Counted from the first letter of the stretch, positions 8,267 through 17,289 are shown. The stretch is 64,000 nucleotides of DNA from GCA-003244245 sp963712995 (GCA_963712995.1 CAVQKH010000012.1:258213-322212); one strand, 5' to 3'. Numbers and translations are program-made. The notes: generated from the letters alone by a model not told the origin.

Positions 8267-9682
8267 ATGACGGAAGCATCTCCCCGCAGCACTGCGATCT
8301 ACTGCCGGATCTCCAACGACAAGACGGGCGCCGGGCTCGGTGTTGAGCGCCAGGAGCAGGACTGTCGTGAGCTGGGCGCCCGGTTGGGCTGGACTGTGGT
8401 TGAGGTGTTCGCCGACAACGACCTGTCCGCCTATTCGGGCAAGCGTCGGCCGCGGTATCGGGCGATGCTGGAGGCGATCCGGGCCGGGCGGATTGGTGCT
8501 GTGCTGGCCTGGCATACCGACCGGTTGCACCGTTCCCCGATCGAGCTGGAGGAGTACATCGCCGCGTGTAACGACGGCCGGGATGTGCCGACGCACACCG
8601 TGCAGGCGGGGCCGCTGGATCTGTCGAGCCCGTCGGGGCGGATGGTGGCCCGGCAGTTGGGCGCGGTGGCCCGGTATGAGTCCGAGCACCGCTCCGAGCG
8701 GGTGCGTCGGGCGTTTTTGCAGAATGCGCAGCAGGGTCGCCGTGCTGGTGGGCCGCGCCCGTTCGGTTATGAGGACGACGGGGTAAGGGTGCGGGAGCCC
8801 GAGGCTGCCGCGGTGCGTGCCGCGGTGGAGTCTGTCTTGGCTGGTGCCTCGTTGCGCTCGGTGGCGCGGGATCTCACCGCGACCGGGCTGACCACCACCT
8901 TGAAGTCCCGGGCGTGGGACGCGCACGCGGTGCGGGCGCTGCTGCTCAAGCCGCGCAACGCTGGGTTGCGGCAGCACCAGGGGCAGGTGATTGGTCCGGC
9001 GGGTTGGCCGGCGATTGTGCCGGAGGAGCAGTGGCGGGCCGTGGTGGCGATCCTGACCGACCCGGCCCGGCGCACCACTCCCTCGAACCTCCGGGTGAAG
9101 TGGCTGGGGTCGGGGATTTACCGGTGCGCCGGGTGTGCACGGCCGACGCTGCGGGTGTCCACCGCGGGCCGGGGTATCCCGTGCTACCGCTGCCCCGGTG
9201 AGCCTGGCACCACGGGGCACGTGACGCGGGTGGCCGGGCCGCTGGACGCCTATATCGAGGCGATCATCCTCGAGCGGCTGTGCCGCCCGGACGCTGTGGA
9301 GCTGCTGCGCCCCACCGCCCCGGATGTTGATCTTCCTGGTCTCCGTGCTGCGGCCAATGCGGCCCGGGTGCGGCTGGCCGAGATCGCTGAGATGCTCGGC
9401 GAGGGTGAGCTGACCCGCGCCGAAGCACAGATCGCCCGGGCGCGGGCCAGTGCCCGGCTGGAGCGTGCCGAAGCGGAGATCGCCGGGGCTACCGCAGCTA
9501 GTCCACTGGCCGGGCTGGTTGACGCCCCGGACCCGGCCGCGCTGTGGGCCGGGTTGGATATCGGCCGTCGCCGCGCTGTGCTCGACTGCTTGATGACGGT
9601 GACCGTGCTGCCCGTCGTGCGGTCGGTGCCGTGGTTCGATCCGGACACTGTGCGGATCGAACCGAGAGGGCAACAAGTGTGA
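8267..9682 (+). CDS. int: Large serine recombinase (site-specific integrase)
   Basis: 471 residues: an N-terminal resolvase catalytic domain with nucleophile Ser16 in YCRISND, GLGVERQEQDC, VEVFADNDLSAYSGKRRPRYRAML, AWHTDRLHRSP and ARYESEHRSERVRRAF. A recombinase domain follows (GGPRPFGYEDDG, LKSRAWDAHAVRALL), then a zinc-ribbon with Cys pairs (YRCAGC, CYRC) and an Ala/Glu-rich coiled coil near residues 345-415. It starts 30 bases inside attL. It is the enzyme expected to have inserted the element into the 13E12 gene, like the phiRv1 integrase of M. tuberculosis, which also targets REP13E12. No clear ribosome site precedes the ATG, so it may be leaderless or coupled. Confidence 0.92.
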   Translation: MTEASPRSTAIYCRISNDKTGAGLGVERQEQDCRELGARLGWTVVEVFADNDLSAYSGKRRPRYRAMLEAIRAGRIGAVLAWHTDRLHRSPIELEEYIAACNDGRDVPTHTVQAGPLDLSSPSGRMVARQLGAVARYESEHRSERVRRAFLQNAQQGRRAGGPRPFGYEDDGVRVREPEAAAVRAAVESVLAGASLRSVARDLTATGLTTTLKSRAWDAHAVRALLLKPRNAGLRQHQGQVIGPAGWPAIVPEEQWRAVVAILTDPARRTTPSNLRVKWLGSGIYRCAGCARPTLRVSTAGRGIPCYRCPGEPGTTGHVTRVAGPLDAYIEAIILERLCRPDAVELLRPTAPDVDLPGLRAAANAARVRLAEIAEMLGEGELTRAEAQIARARASARLERAEAEIAGATAASPLAGLVDAPDPAALWAGLDIGRRRAVLDCLMTVTVLPVVRSVPWFDPDTVRIEPRGQQV

Positions 9683-9737
9683 TCGTGAAACCCCAGCCCC
9701 ACGACTGGCCGGGTATGAGCTAGGGGTGAGACGTGTC

Positions 9738-9773
9738 CCATCTGTCCCGCCGGATCTTGGGCGGGACAGATGG
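9738..9773 (+). terminator. 14-bp hairpin after the integrase gene
   Basis: The arms ccatctgtcccgcc (9738-9751) and ggcgggacagatgg (9760-9773) are perfectly complementary with an 8-base loop, 56 bases after the integrase stop. Position and stability suit a Rho-independent terminator without a T-run. Confidence 0.6.
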
Positions 9774-9959
9774 ATGGGACAGGTTCCGAACAGTCGTTGA
9801 GCTGCGGAAAGCTCGTTGGCGAACACTAGGGACGGAGCGCCGAGGGCCGTCCCAACCGGCCTAACCCGGGGCCAGAAGGCGAGGTAAGCCACCTCGGTAC
9901 TGCGGGACGGGACACCGCGATAATTGCTGTATTGCGGGACCGCGAAGCGGGGTGGAACC

Positions 9960-10015
9960 GACCGGCCGTCGGGAGCGCAGTGCCGGGGGTCGCTGGTTCA
10001 ACCGGCGGCCGGTCG
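9960..10015 (+). other. tRNA-like fold lacking an anticodon arm
   Basis: Segment gaccggc (9960-9966) pairs with gccggtc (10008-10014) like a 7-bp acceptor stem. Between them cgctg-gttcaac-cggcg (9991-10007) forms a perfect T-arm with the GTTCAAY loop. Only 24 bases lie between the first strand and the T-arm, too few for D and anticodon arms. It may be a decayed tRNA or a chance GC-rich fold. Confidence 0.3.
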
Positions 10016-10088
10016 GGGTTTTCACGGGTTGTTCTGCTGGTAACACGGCCAGCGCTGTGCTCGACAGCTCACCGGGCCAGCAGTGTCA

Positions 10089-10349
10089 TCACGGCACGCC
10101 GGGAACCCACAGCGCGCTGACCAGTTGCGGGGACAAACGGGAGGCACGGCACGTGATGACGATGTCCTGGTGGATGAACATCGCTGCCGGTGGTGGCGGC
10201 GTCGGGGGGGTCAGCTCTTCGGCGTACGCGGTCAGTTCCTTGATGGTGGCTCCGTCGAGCACAGCGCGGCGGAATTTCAGGTACGTGTCAATCCACGGGT
10301 CGCCGGTGAGTTCGCGAGGTTGTGTGTCGTTCCCGCATCGGGTGCTCAC
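10089..10349 (-). CDS. Small hypothetical protein of the integrated element
   Basis: 86 residues beginning MSTRCGNDTQPRELTG, with a helical middle (YLKFRRAVLDGATIKELTAYAEEL) and a Pro-rich stretch. Its start overlaps the stop of the upstream minus-strand gene by four bases, which argues that both are translated. The family is not recognised. Its place beside the integrase suggests an element maintenance gene, but there is no direct functional clue. Confidence 0.5.
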   Translation of the reverse strand: MSTRCGNDTQPRELTGDPWIDTYLKFRRAVLDGATIKELTAYAEELTPPTPPPPAAMFIHQDIVITCRASRLSPQLVSALWVPGVP

Positions 10350-10576
10350 CGGGCGGCCGCCAGCAGCGCCTGCGCCACCTGCGCGGCTTCAGTACCGTTA
10401 AGCACCGTCGCGGTGGTCATTGTGGCGTCCAGCGTGAGCACCACCCGGCGCACCACTGTGCCGTCCACTAGGTCGGTTTCTCGCCACAGGATGATGGTGC
10501 GGGCGTTACCGTCGGGGTCCGTGCCGGTGATCGCGAATCGGTGGGATTGGTCGGCGCTCATCGGTGCGTACCTCAC
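10346..10576 (-). CDS. Small hypothetical protein of the integrated element
   Basis: 76 residues, MRYAPMSADQSHRFAITGTDPDGNARTI and on, with predicted beta strands (FAITG, RVVLTLDATMTTATVL) and a C-terminal Ala-rich helix. An internal Met at codon 6 may be the true start. Translationally coupled to the next minus-strand gene. No family recognised. Confidence 0.5.
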   Translation of the reverse strand: MRYAPMSADQSHRFAITGTDPDGNARTIILWRETDLVDGTVVRRVVLTLDATMTTATVLNGTEAAQVAQALLAAAR

Positions 10577-10684
10577 GATCTCTGGTCTGTAATTGGCTGG
10601 TCACCCGGAACTCGAGGCGGCCGGGTGGTGTGCGCAGTCCTGTACTGAATCCGGCCGCCGGGAACTCCCGCCAGGAGCCTCGGT

Positions 10685-10735
10685 AGGGGGTCATGCTCAA
10701 CTGGCGGTCTCGGGGTCAGGCTCAACCGGCGGCCG
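10685..10735 (+). repeat. Two direct copies of a 23-25 base GC-rich motif
   Basis: The motif ggggtcaKgctcaacYggcgg occurs at about 10685 and again at about 10711, with a related copy (ggggtcgctggttcaaccggcgg) at 9985-10007. It lies between divergent or tandem small genes of the element. It could be a binding site for one of the element's regulators. Confidence 0.4.
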
Positions 10736-10739
10736 GAGC

Positions 10740-10994
10740 TCATGGCGCGCTTTCTCCACAGTCGGGCAGCTCACGCGCTGTTCCCGTCGCGATCGGTCCT
10801 GCCGAGCTGAGCGACCGGATCAGCGTTTCGAGGTGGGTATGGGTCTGGTCGAGTTGGCAGAGCAACGTGCCGAGGGGGGCTAACTGGGTCGATATCTGGT
10901 GAAGACGGTGGTTTATCGCGGCCAGTCTTGCCGGCAGGTCGTCATCGGCATGGCGCATCGGCTCGCTGATGGGATCCGTGCTCATGGCTGCCAA
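10740..10994 (-). CDS. Small coiled-coil protein related to the C-terminus of the element's XRE regulator
   Basis: 84 residues, or 81 from the Met at 10985. The segment EPMRHADDDLPARLAAINHRLHQISTQL closely parallels EPVSRSDDDVPGRLAAIEYRLARIETRL in the XRE protein at 13297-13725, but the HTH domain is absent. It is heptad-like and probably dimerises. It could be a partner or competitor of that regulator, or a truncated paralog. Confidence 0.5.
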   Translation of the reverse strand: MAAMSTDPISEPMRHADDDLPARLAAINHRLHQISTQLAPLGTLLCQLDQTHTHLETLIRSLSSAGPIATGTARELPDCGESAP

Positions 10995-11096
10995 GGAAAC
11001 CGCAGCGCAGGCGGTAACGGTAGGCGGGGAGCAATCAGTTCCCCGCTATTCCTGAACCGAATATTCGGCTGGCGACTACTGGTTGTTCAGGGCAGT

Positions 11097-11345
11097 TCAG
11101 GCATCCGTGATGATTTCGGGGAGGGTCGATTGTCGGGGTCGCCAGCCCAGTTCCGGGCTGAGGCGTGTGCTGTCAGCCCATAGGGTCGCCGGCTCATGGG
11201 CGGCGGCGATGTGTCGTCGGGGGACGGGTCGTCCGGTGACTGTCTCGGTAGTGGCGATGACGTCGTGGACGGTGGTGCGCCACCGCGTAGCCGACAAAAC
11301 CATGCGGCCCCGGTGACCAGAACCCTTATGGGCCCAGGAGTTGGT
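11097..11345 (-). pseudogene. NAD-dependent epimerase/dehydratase remnant with its middle deleted
   Basis: Near 11320 the minus strand reads IRVLVTGAAWF, resembling the RVLVTGGAGFIG start of GalE-type epimerases. From 11303 in another frame it reads VHDVIATTETVTGRPVPRR, DSTRLSPELGWRPRQSTLPEII, which is the family C-terminus. About 200 residues including the YxxxK catalytic site are missing. Confidence 0.6.
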
Positions 11346-12725
11346 GCCGGTATCGCCACGCCAGCTCGATGCAGGCCCGGGCGATCGGTGCTAACGGCTC
11401 GGTGCGCAGCCGCTCACGGGCCGCCGCGGTGAACGGGATCCCCACGGTGGGGCGACCGGCCTCGGTGCTGACCGCGGCACCTTCCTCATTGACGGCGACC
11501 ATCCCGGAGAACAGCGCATCGAACACCGGAGCCTCGATGACCGCGACCGTCACCAGTTCTACCCCCAGGGTGAGCGGTTCGAGCACCATGGCGCACGCGA
11601 AGACACGGAAATCACCGGCCTGGCGGGCCCGCTCGAATGACGCGAATGGTTCGTCGGTGTCGTAGGCGATGGGGTCAATGCTGTTGCCATCGTGCTCGCT
11701 ATTGCCGAGGAATTCTTCGGAGAACTCGCGCTGGACGTTACGCCAGAAAGAGAAGTCATTAGTCTTGATGCGCTGGTGCCAGCGCTGCGGGTTGGAAGAC
11801 ACCCGCGGGCATCACGTGGTACATGCCGCCACTGGCGGCCACCGCCTTGGCATCCCGGTCGATGCAGGTACATGCGGTGACCCTCGATAGGGTCGCGCCG
11901 GATCGTCAACGTAGCGATACTGGGCAGGACCGGCCGCGCGGACAGATCGAACGGGTCGACGATGCTTCGGCGAAACGTCAACTCCGCGAAACTCGGGCGC
12001 TTCCGGCCCGCGGCGAGCCACGCTTGCGCGAGCTCGTGTCGCTGACGCTTCACACACGTCAAGAACGCTGAAATAGGACGTGTAGTTGAAATCCCAACAT
12101 TCCCTGGGAACCAGCCCATTCCACGTCCATCAGTCGATAGCTGACGCGGTTGTCGAATAGTCTGGGCCGGGCCAAGTCCCGCAGCGCGCGGGAGTAACGG
12201 TCATAACGCTCACCGCTGGCCATCAGAGGGCGCGCGCTTGCCGATGAGGGGGCCCTGCCGTCCAGTGCGGCGCGGCGCTTCGGCGCGCCACGCCAGCTCG
12301 ATGTCAGCCAGATCGACCGGAGTGTCTGGTAGCCAGCTCGCGGAGGTGAGGACCGTCGACCCGGGGACGCGCTGCTGCTCCGGGTACAGCTCGGCGGCCA
12401 GATCAGCCAAGCACCACGCGGTGGGCGTTGAGCGCTCGCCGGATCTCCCGCCACTGTTCCTGGCTGTCCTGGACCGGGCCGGGCCGGTCGCTGACGTGCG
12501 CGGTGGACGGGCTTGCGCTCCGCCGAAAGGTCTGGCAGGACGCCTAGCCGTTCCGGGGGAATGCCGAGCGTGCGCGCGATGTGCCGCAGCTCGGTGACAT
12601 CTCGCAGGGCCAGGGTGCCCTTCTCCAGCTTGGATACCCGCGATTGCGTGGTGTTGAGGCTGGGCTGCCGGCTCGTACTGGGTCAGTCCCTCGTGCGTGC
12701 GGTACCAGCGGATGATCTGTCCCAC
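11326..12725 (-). pseudogene. XRE-family transcriptional regulator broken by several frameshifts
   Basis: Pieces in different frames assemble into one protein of about 440 residues. At the N-terminus is an HTH (MGQIIRWYRTHEGLTQ, then SRVSKLEKGTLALRDVTELRHIA in another frame). Next come RYDRYSRALRDLARPRLFDNRVSYRLMDVEW, SAFLTCVKRQRHELAQAW, RPSFAELTFRRSIVDPFDL and a C-terminal domain (FWRNVQREFSEEFLGNSEHDG...ELAWRYRHQLLGP). At least four frame changes are needed. Actinobacterial XRE regulators of this layout are common near mobile or signalling genes. The C-terminal part alone (11326-11802) is open but lacks the DNA-binding domain. Confidence 0.65.
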
Positions 12726-12868
12726 GTCGGAGCCATCCGGCGGTGCCTGATGCGGCGTGCGCGACCTGCAACCAGCCCATGAAACCCCCCTCCGCGGTGT
12801 CGCCCGTTGTTTCCGTCATGATCGCAGATGTGGTAGGGGCTGTCCGGTCCTCCCCTGCGGTCACGGTC

Positions 12869-13162
12869 TCATTCTCGCGGCGTGCGCTGAACCCTCCACG
12901 GCGGGCTGGTCGGCTCCAGCCGGGCGCTCGTGTCGGTGATATTTCTGGTGAACCGTGCTCTGGTCCCCTCTGAGGCGCGTTCCAAGGTGGTATCCAACGC
13001 TTGCTGCATCTCGGCGCTGGGTACCCGCTCCGGTTTCTGGTGCCATGTTGCGACCGTCCGCACCGCAGTGCCCAGATGTGCGGCGAACGACTCATTGGTC
13101 ATCCGTAGCGCTGCCTGCAGCGCGCACGCAGTGCGACCCGTCCACAGCTGCACCGGCTCCAT
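12869..13162 (-). CDS. HTH (XRE-type) DNA-binding protein, short
   Basis: 97 residues: VQLWTGRTACALQAALRMTNESFAAHLGTAVRTVATWHQKPERVPSAEMQQALDTTLERA matches the N-terminal HTH of larger actinobacterial XRE proteins with a tetratricopeptide tail. The protein ends shortly after the HTH, so it is either a truncated regulator or a small one that lost its sensor part. The ATG at 13162 opens it. It is followed on the minus strand by the broken regulator above. Confidence 0.6.
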   Translation of the reverse strand: MEPVQLWTGRTACALQAALRMTNESFAAHLGTAVRTVATWHQKPERVPSAEMQQALDTTLERASEGTRARFTRNITDTSARLEPTSPPWRVQRTPRE

Positions 13163-13296
13163 CAGAAACAGCCCCGAAATTCGCGAAGTGCACTACGTAT
13201 GCACTGGAAGCGCACTAGTAATGCATCGTCGTTGCATGGTTGGCGCGGCGGATTCGCCGTTGACTTATCGGCATGAACAGCAGCCACCCGGAACAC

Positions 13297-13725
13297 TCAG
13301 CCTCTCACTCTTTTCCGGTTCGAGTCCACGAACCTGATCATTATTTCAATGTTGGCATTGATCTCCTCGAGTCGATTGCTCAGCTCATCAAGAGCGACAA
13401 GCCGGGTCTCGATCCGCGCGAGACGATATTCAATCGCGGCCAGTCTTCCTGGAACGTCGTCATCGGAACGGCTCACCGGTTCGCCGATAGTCGGGACCCG
13501 GTGACCCTTCAGGACCGCGACCAGGTGCTGCGGATGCCACTGGAGTGCCATGGACAGCGCTTCCAACGTCCGCGCGCTCCGCCGGCGCTGAGCGGAGTTG
13601 TGGGAAAGCTCGCCCACCGTTGCCTTCGAGACCCGCGAGCGCTCAATCAACTCACGTTGATTGATGCCGAGTTCTGTCATGCGCCGGCTGATCGCCTGCG
13701 CAACCCCCGCCCAGTCCTCCGACAC
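13297..13725 (-). CDS. XRE-family regulator of the element with C-terminal coiled coil
   Basis: 142 residues. The HTH spans about residues 8-60 (AQAISRRMTELGINQRELIERSRVSKATVGELSHN, then RTLEALSMALQWHPQHLVAVL). A heptad-rich coiled coil follows (DDVPGRLAAIEYRLARIETRLVALDELSNRLEEI). It is transcribed away from the excisionase-like gene and the transfer genes, the position of repressors in actinomycete integrative elements. A degraded second copy of this gene and its upstream region lies at 17690-18175. Confidence 0.72.
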   Translation of the reverse strand: MSEDWAGVAQAISRRMTELGINQRELIERSRVSKATVGELSHNSAQRRRSARTLEALSMALQWHPQHLVAVLKGHRVPTIGEPVSRSDDDVPGRLAAIEYRLARIETRLVALDELSNRLEEINANIEIMIRFVDSNRKRVRG

Positions 13726-13861
13726 CTATTCCTCCACGCTCCACTCTGGCGGCAAAGAGTAGCGCGAGCTCACCCGGGTTGACGGATGTATCCGCCCAAG
13801 GTCACACCCATGCCGTCATCCGTCTTAAAAAATCCGAAAATATGTCCACAAATCATCCAAG

Positions 13862-14056
13862 ATGTGTATCGATCAGAAGGGCTTCATTGTCCTGCGTACC
13901 GACATATCCCACGCCGAGTGTCCGGCGTACTACACGGTTCGGGAAGCCGCCTGGATCCTGGGCATCACGCCCTCGAGGGTCTCTCGCGCTATCCGTCTGG
14001 GCACGCTGCGGGCTGTACGGCGGCACGGCCGGCTGGTGGTTCCACCAGTGCCCTGA
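13862..14056 (+). CDS. Excisionase-like helix-turn-helix protein
   Basis: 64 residues containing YYTVREAAWILGITPSRVSRAIRLGTLRAVRRHGRLVVP, a MerR/excisionase-type winged HTH. It is the first gene of the rightward operon leading to the membrane protein and transfer ATPase and faces the XRE repressor gene. Excisionase (recombination directionality) or operon activator are the likely roles. The start is set at ATG 13862. Confidence 0.65.
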   Translation: MCIDQKGFIVLRTDISHAECPAYYTVREAAWILGITPSRVSRAIRLGTLRAVRRHGRLVVPPVP

Positions 14057-14123
14057 CTCGGCTGCTGCACGAGCCCACCGGCACCGATCCGCAGACCCCC
14101 GGCGAGGGTGGGGGTGAGTCCCG

Positions 14124-14459
14124 ATGAGCCAGACACCGGATGGTGCCGTGCTGATCGTGGTGCTGGCCCTGGCCGGGTTGGGAATCCTCGCGGCGTTTCG
14201 CAGCGGTGCCCGCAGCGGGCACCGCCTGGCCCGCCACAGCCAGGAAGTCACCCGCATGGGCGGCAACCTGACGCGGGCACTGGGCATCGCGGCGGTCATC
14301 GTCGCCGTGCAGTGGGTGGTGGTGTTGACCACCTCCGATGCTCGCGCCTGGGCCGTAGCCCTGGGCGTCCCCGCACTGTTCGCGGGTGCCGCGATCGCCC
14401 GGATGTTCTCCGTCACCGACGTCATCCACCGGCCCACCCACCAGCGGGGTCGCCGATGA
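14124..14459 (+). CDS. Small membrane protein of the transfer operon
   Basis: 111 residues with three hydrophobic segments (about residues 8-24, 50-68, 75-90), separated by a basic region (RSGARSGHRLARHSQE). Its TGA overlaps the ATG of the FtsK-like gene by four bases. Small membrane proteins in this place are usual in conjugative actinomycete elements and may help the transfer ATPase at the membrane. Confidence 0.65.
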   Translation: MSQTPDGAVLIVVLALAGLGILAAFRSGARSGHRLARHSQEVTRMGGNLTRALGIAAVIVAVQWVVVLTTSDARAWAVALGVPALFAGAAIARMFSVTDVIHRPTHQRGRR

Positions 14460-16438
14460 CCAACCATCCCGCACCACCACCACGACAAGAGCCCCCATCG
14501 GAACCGTCAGCACTGAATGATGATCTGCCCGTCGTGGCCCCGACGTGCCAGAGAGCACCAGCCGAGCCGGTCTACGACGGTGACGGTGTGGGCGACCTGC
14601 CGCGCGCCGTGCGGCGAGGGGCAGGTCGCCGGTTCGTGACCTGGTGGGAGGGGTTTCCGCGCGTGCCGGTCGCACTCACATCCCGCCATGCGTTGAGGCA
14701 GAGCGCCAAGGACATGATCGTGTGGGTGGTGCGCTCGCCGTGTCGATTTCTCGACGCGGCGAGCCGGGGGATCGTCGTCGCCGGGCGCGGGTGGCGCCGG
14801 TGGGTCCGGGTGCACGACTACCGGCAGGCGGCCGAGCAGGCCGAGAAACTGGCGGACAAGTTCCTCGAGATCCGCGCCTTGAGTGTGTTCCGGTGGAAAC
14901 TCACCGCAGCCGCGATCTGGGCCGGCGCGGTAGCGGTGATCGGCGCCGAGGTCGTCTACGGCGCCGGGGCCCTATGGATCGCAGCCGGGATCGGCGCGGT
15001 GACACTGGCGATCACCGGCCGACGCAAGGACGGCTCACCGGGACGCAGGGCGGTGCTGGCCGGTCCACGCACGCTCACCTGGACCATGGACCCACAAGTG
15101 CTGGTCGACGCCTTCCGGGACGCCAAGCTGATCGGCAAAGACGAAACCCTGCGCCTGGTCGAACGCGCCGCCCGAGTCGGACAGGGATGGGCCATCACCG
15201 TGGACCTCCCCGCGACCCGCAAGGCAGCCGACGTGATCAAGCATCGGGACGCGCTGGCCTCCGCCCTGGCGGTCGATGAGGTCCAGCTCATCGTCGAACG
15301 GGTGCGCGGCAAGGGTGGCCACGCCGGACGGGTGTTCCTCTGGGTCGCCGACGAGGACCCCTACTCCGGTCCACCACTGCGTACACCACTGCTGGACGTG
15401 GAGTGCTGGGATGCCTGGCACCCGGTGCCCTTCGGCCGGGACGCCCGGCACCGCCGCATCAATCTTCCCCTGGTGTGGACCTCGCTACTCGTGGGGGCGA
15501 TTCCCCGGCAAGGCAAGACCTTCGCGATCCGCCTCCCGGCAGCCGGGCTGATTCTCGACCCCTACACCCGGCTGTATGTGTTCGACGGCAAAGGCGGAAA
15601 GGACTGGGACGCCGCCGAAGCGGTCGCCTACCGGTTCGTGCGCGGCGACGAACTCGACCACGCCTACACCGTACGCGATCACCTCGTGGAACTCGTAGCG
15701 GAAGTCCAATCCCGGTTCGCCCGGATGGCCACCCTAGACGATGAGGTCTGCCCGGAATCGAAGATCACACCGGCCATGTCGCGAGACCCGAACCTGGGAA
15801 TTCCGATCACCGCAGTGATCATCGACGAGGTTCATGTGTTCCTGGAAAACCCCACGCGCGAGCAGATCGGCGGGAAGAAAACCACGCTCGGCGACTACAT
15901 CGCCGACCTGCTGACCTACCTGGTTCGCAAGGGACCGGCGGCCGGAATCGTCGTCATCCTAGCCACCCAACGCCCAGACTCCACCACCATCCCCTCCCGG
16001 CTACGGGCGGTCCTCGGGTCACGCTTCGCCCTACGGGTGATGGACTGGCGCGACTCCAACATCGTCCTGGGCGAACAAATGAACACCCGCGGATACGACG
16101 CCTCCACCCTGCTCCCCTCCCACAAAGGCGTCGGAATCCTACGGCCAGAAGGCGAGACCGACGCCGGGGCAGACGTGATGGCCATGACAGTACGCACCTA
16201 CTACATGCCCAACCCGCCATGGCGACAGATCTGCGCACGCGGGCGGGCATTACGAGAGGCAGCCGGAACGCTGGCCGGTCACGCAGTCGGCGACGATCAG
16301 CCACAGGCAATCGACCGACCCCGCCAGTGTCGTCAAGGCCCTCGGTGCAAGAAGCGCCGTCGAGACCCAGGAATGGCGAGCCGAGCGGTCATCCGACCTA
16401 CCCGAACCACTGGCGTCAGCTGTCGACTACCTCAGTGA
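14456..16438 (+). CDS. traB: FtsK/SpoIIIE-type DNA translocase (conjugal transfer), probably frameshifted near the C-terminus
   Basis: 660 residues from ATG 14456. Two membrane segments lie at about 145-180. The Walker A variant GAIPRQGKT is near residue 347, then YVFDGKGGKDWDAAE, Walker B ITAVIIDEVHVF near 454, and VVILATQRPDSTTIPSRLRAVLGSRFALRV. Actinomycete elements of this kind transfer double-stranded DNA with one such hexameric pump. From about 16310 the annotated frame turns Arg-rich. In the next frame the sequence continues with VVKALGARSAVETQEWRAE, DLPEPLASAVDYLSDDLNPRG and, after another shift, LGCRPTRQYVPTEHGTTRQVRGYLTADIWAATDRA (to about 16665), which looks like the real C-terminal winged helix. 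Confidence 0.8.
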   Translation: MTNHPAPPPRQEPPSEPSALNDDLPVVAPTCQRAPAEPVYDGDGVGDLPRAVRRGAGRRFVTWWEGFPRVPVALTSRHALRQSAKDMIVWVVRSPCRFLDAASRGIVVAGRGWRRWVRVHDYRQAAEQAEKLADKFLEIRALSVFRWKLTAAAIWAGAVAVIGAEVVYGAGALWIAAGIGAVTLAITGRRKDGSPGRRAVLAGPRTLTWTMDPQVLVDAFRDAKLIGKDETLRLVERAARVGQGWAITVDLPATRKAADVIKHRDALASALAVDEVQLIVERVRGKGGHAGRVFLWVADEDPYSGPPLRTPLLDVECWDAWHPVPFGRDARHRRINLPLVWTSLLVGAIPRQGKTFAIRLPAAGLILDPYTRLYVFDGKGGKDWDAAEAVAYRFVRGDELDHAYTVRDHLVELVAEVQSRFARMATLDDEVCPESKITPAMSRDPNLGIPITAVIIDEVHVFLENPTREQIGGKKTTLGDYIADLLTYLVRKGPAAGIVVILATQRPDSTTIPSRLRAVLGSRFALRVMDWRDSNIVLGEQMNTRGYDASTLLPSHKGVGILRPEGETDAGADVMAMTVRTYYMPNPPWRQICARGRALREAAGTLAGHAVGDDQPQAIDRPRQCRQGPRCKKRRRDPGMASRAVIRPTRTTGVSCRLPQ

Positions 16439-16439
16439 T

Positions 16440-16930
16440 GATCTCAACCCGCGCGGACGGAATTCATACCCACGGCCGAACTGACCGACGAACTGGACAT
16501 AGAACCAATGCCTGTTCGCCCGGGCAAATGGGCGAATTAGGATGCCGGCCAACCCGCCAATACGTGCCAACCGAACACGGCACGACACGACAGGTACGCG
16601 GCTACCTCACAGCAGACATCTGGGCAGCCACCGATCGAGCCGCGAGCGACGAAAACGGCGGAGGTTGGACCAAGACACATCGAAGAACCCCAACCACCCC
16701 CACTAATAAAGGAAGATTTCTGATAAAAAAACCAAATCACTCAAAACAATCATTCAGCACCACCAGGACGCGAAGGAACGCTGAGCGCGCCCGACCAACC
16801 GCCACAGCACCGGATATCGACGCCACCGACTCACCCGCATCGCTGCTACCCTCGCAGAGGCAGCCCGTCCGGACCGCACAAGGGCTACAGTACAGCCGAG
16901 CATTAACGACCCGGCGACCTCGGAGCGCGC
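16440..16930 (+). other. Lost C-terminal coding of the transfer ATPase, then non-coding
   Basis: To about 16665 the stretch encodes, in shifted frames, the end of the transfer ATPase described above. From 16665 to 16930 no gene is supported. A replication initiator, expected downstream of the transfer gene in such elements, is absent. Confidence 0.45.
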
Positions 16931-17033
16931 CGCAGTATTCGCTGAGCACATCCGGGCCATCGTCAACACGTTCCCACCGCTAACCTCCGAGCAGCAAGAC
17001 CACATCGCCGCTCTGCTGCGCCAAAAAGATTAA
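16931..17033 (+). pseudogene. C-terminal fragment of a small helical element protein
   Basis: The frame reads TSERAAVFAEHIRAIVNTFPPLTSEQQDHIAALL ending at TAA 17031-17033. The pattern (helix, then PPLTxEQxDxIAALL) is that of small proteins often found after replication or transfer genes in actinomycete elements. No start codon is seen upstream in this frame, so it is probably truncated. Confidence 0.4.
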
Positions 17034-17110
17034 GCGCGTCAGGCGCGGATTCCGCAACTTCGACAACTACCGGCTCGTCTACTGCTGCACTGTGTCGTCG
17101 ACTGGGACAC
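17034..17110 (+). mobile_element. ISL3-family transposase tail fragment
   Basis: The plus strand reads IKRVRRGFRNFDNYRLVYCCTV, which resembles the C-terminal end of ISL3-type transposases (VKRxGRGFRNFxNYRLRLLL). Only about 25 residues remain. Confidence 0.45.
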
Positions 17111-17139
17111 TGCCCACGCCAAGCAATCAGAGGACGGGC

Positions 17140-17276
17140 TACGACCTGAGTTCCTATTCAGGGAAGCGACAGCCGCGCTACTGTACCGTGCGATGCTGGA
17201 GGCGATCCGGGCCGAGCGGATCGGCGCTGTGCTGGCCTGGCACACCGACCGGTTGCACCACTCCCCGATCGAGCTT
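17140..17276 (+). pseudogene. Fragment of a second serine recombinase
   Basis: DNA closely similar to 8428-8560 of the integrase gene. It reads DLSSYSGKRQPRY, then after a frameshift MLEAIRAERIGAVLAWHTDRLHHSPIEL. It stops abruptly at the point where the IS6-like fragment begins on the other strand. Confidence 0.7.
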
Positions 17277-17289
17277 CGGGTGGCCGCTA

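Noticed and set aside
8024..9892. 622-codon minus-strand frame opposite the integrase
   Set aside because: Pro/Arg/His-rich antisense frame of a high-GC gene; the plus strand has a complete recombinase with catalytic motifs.
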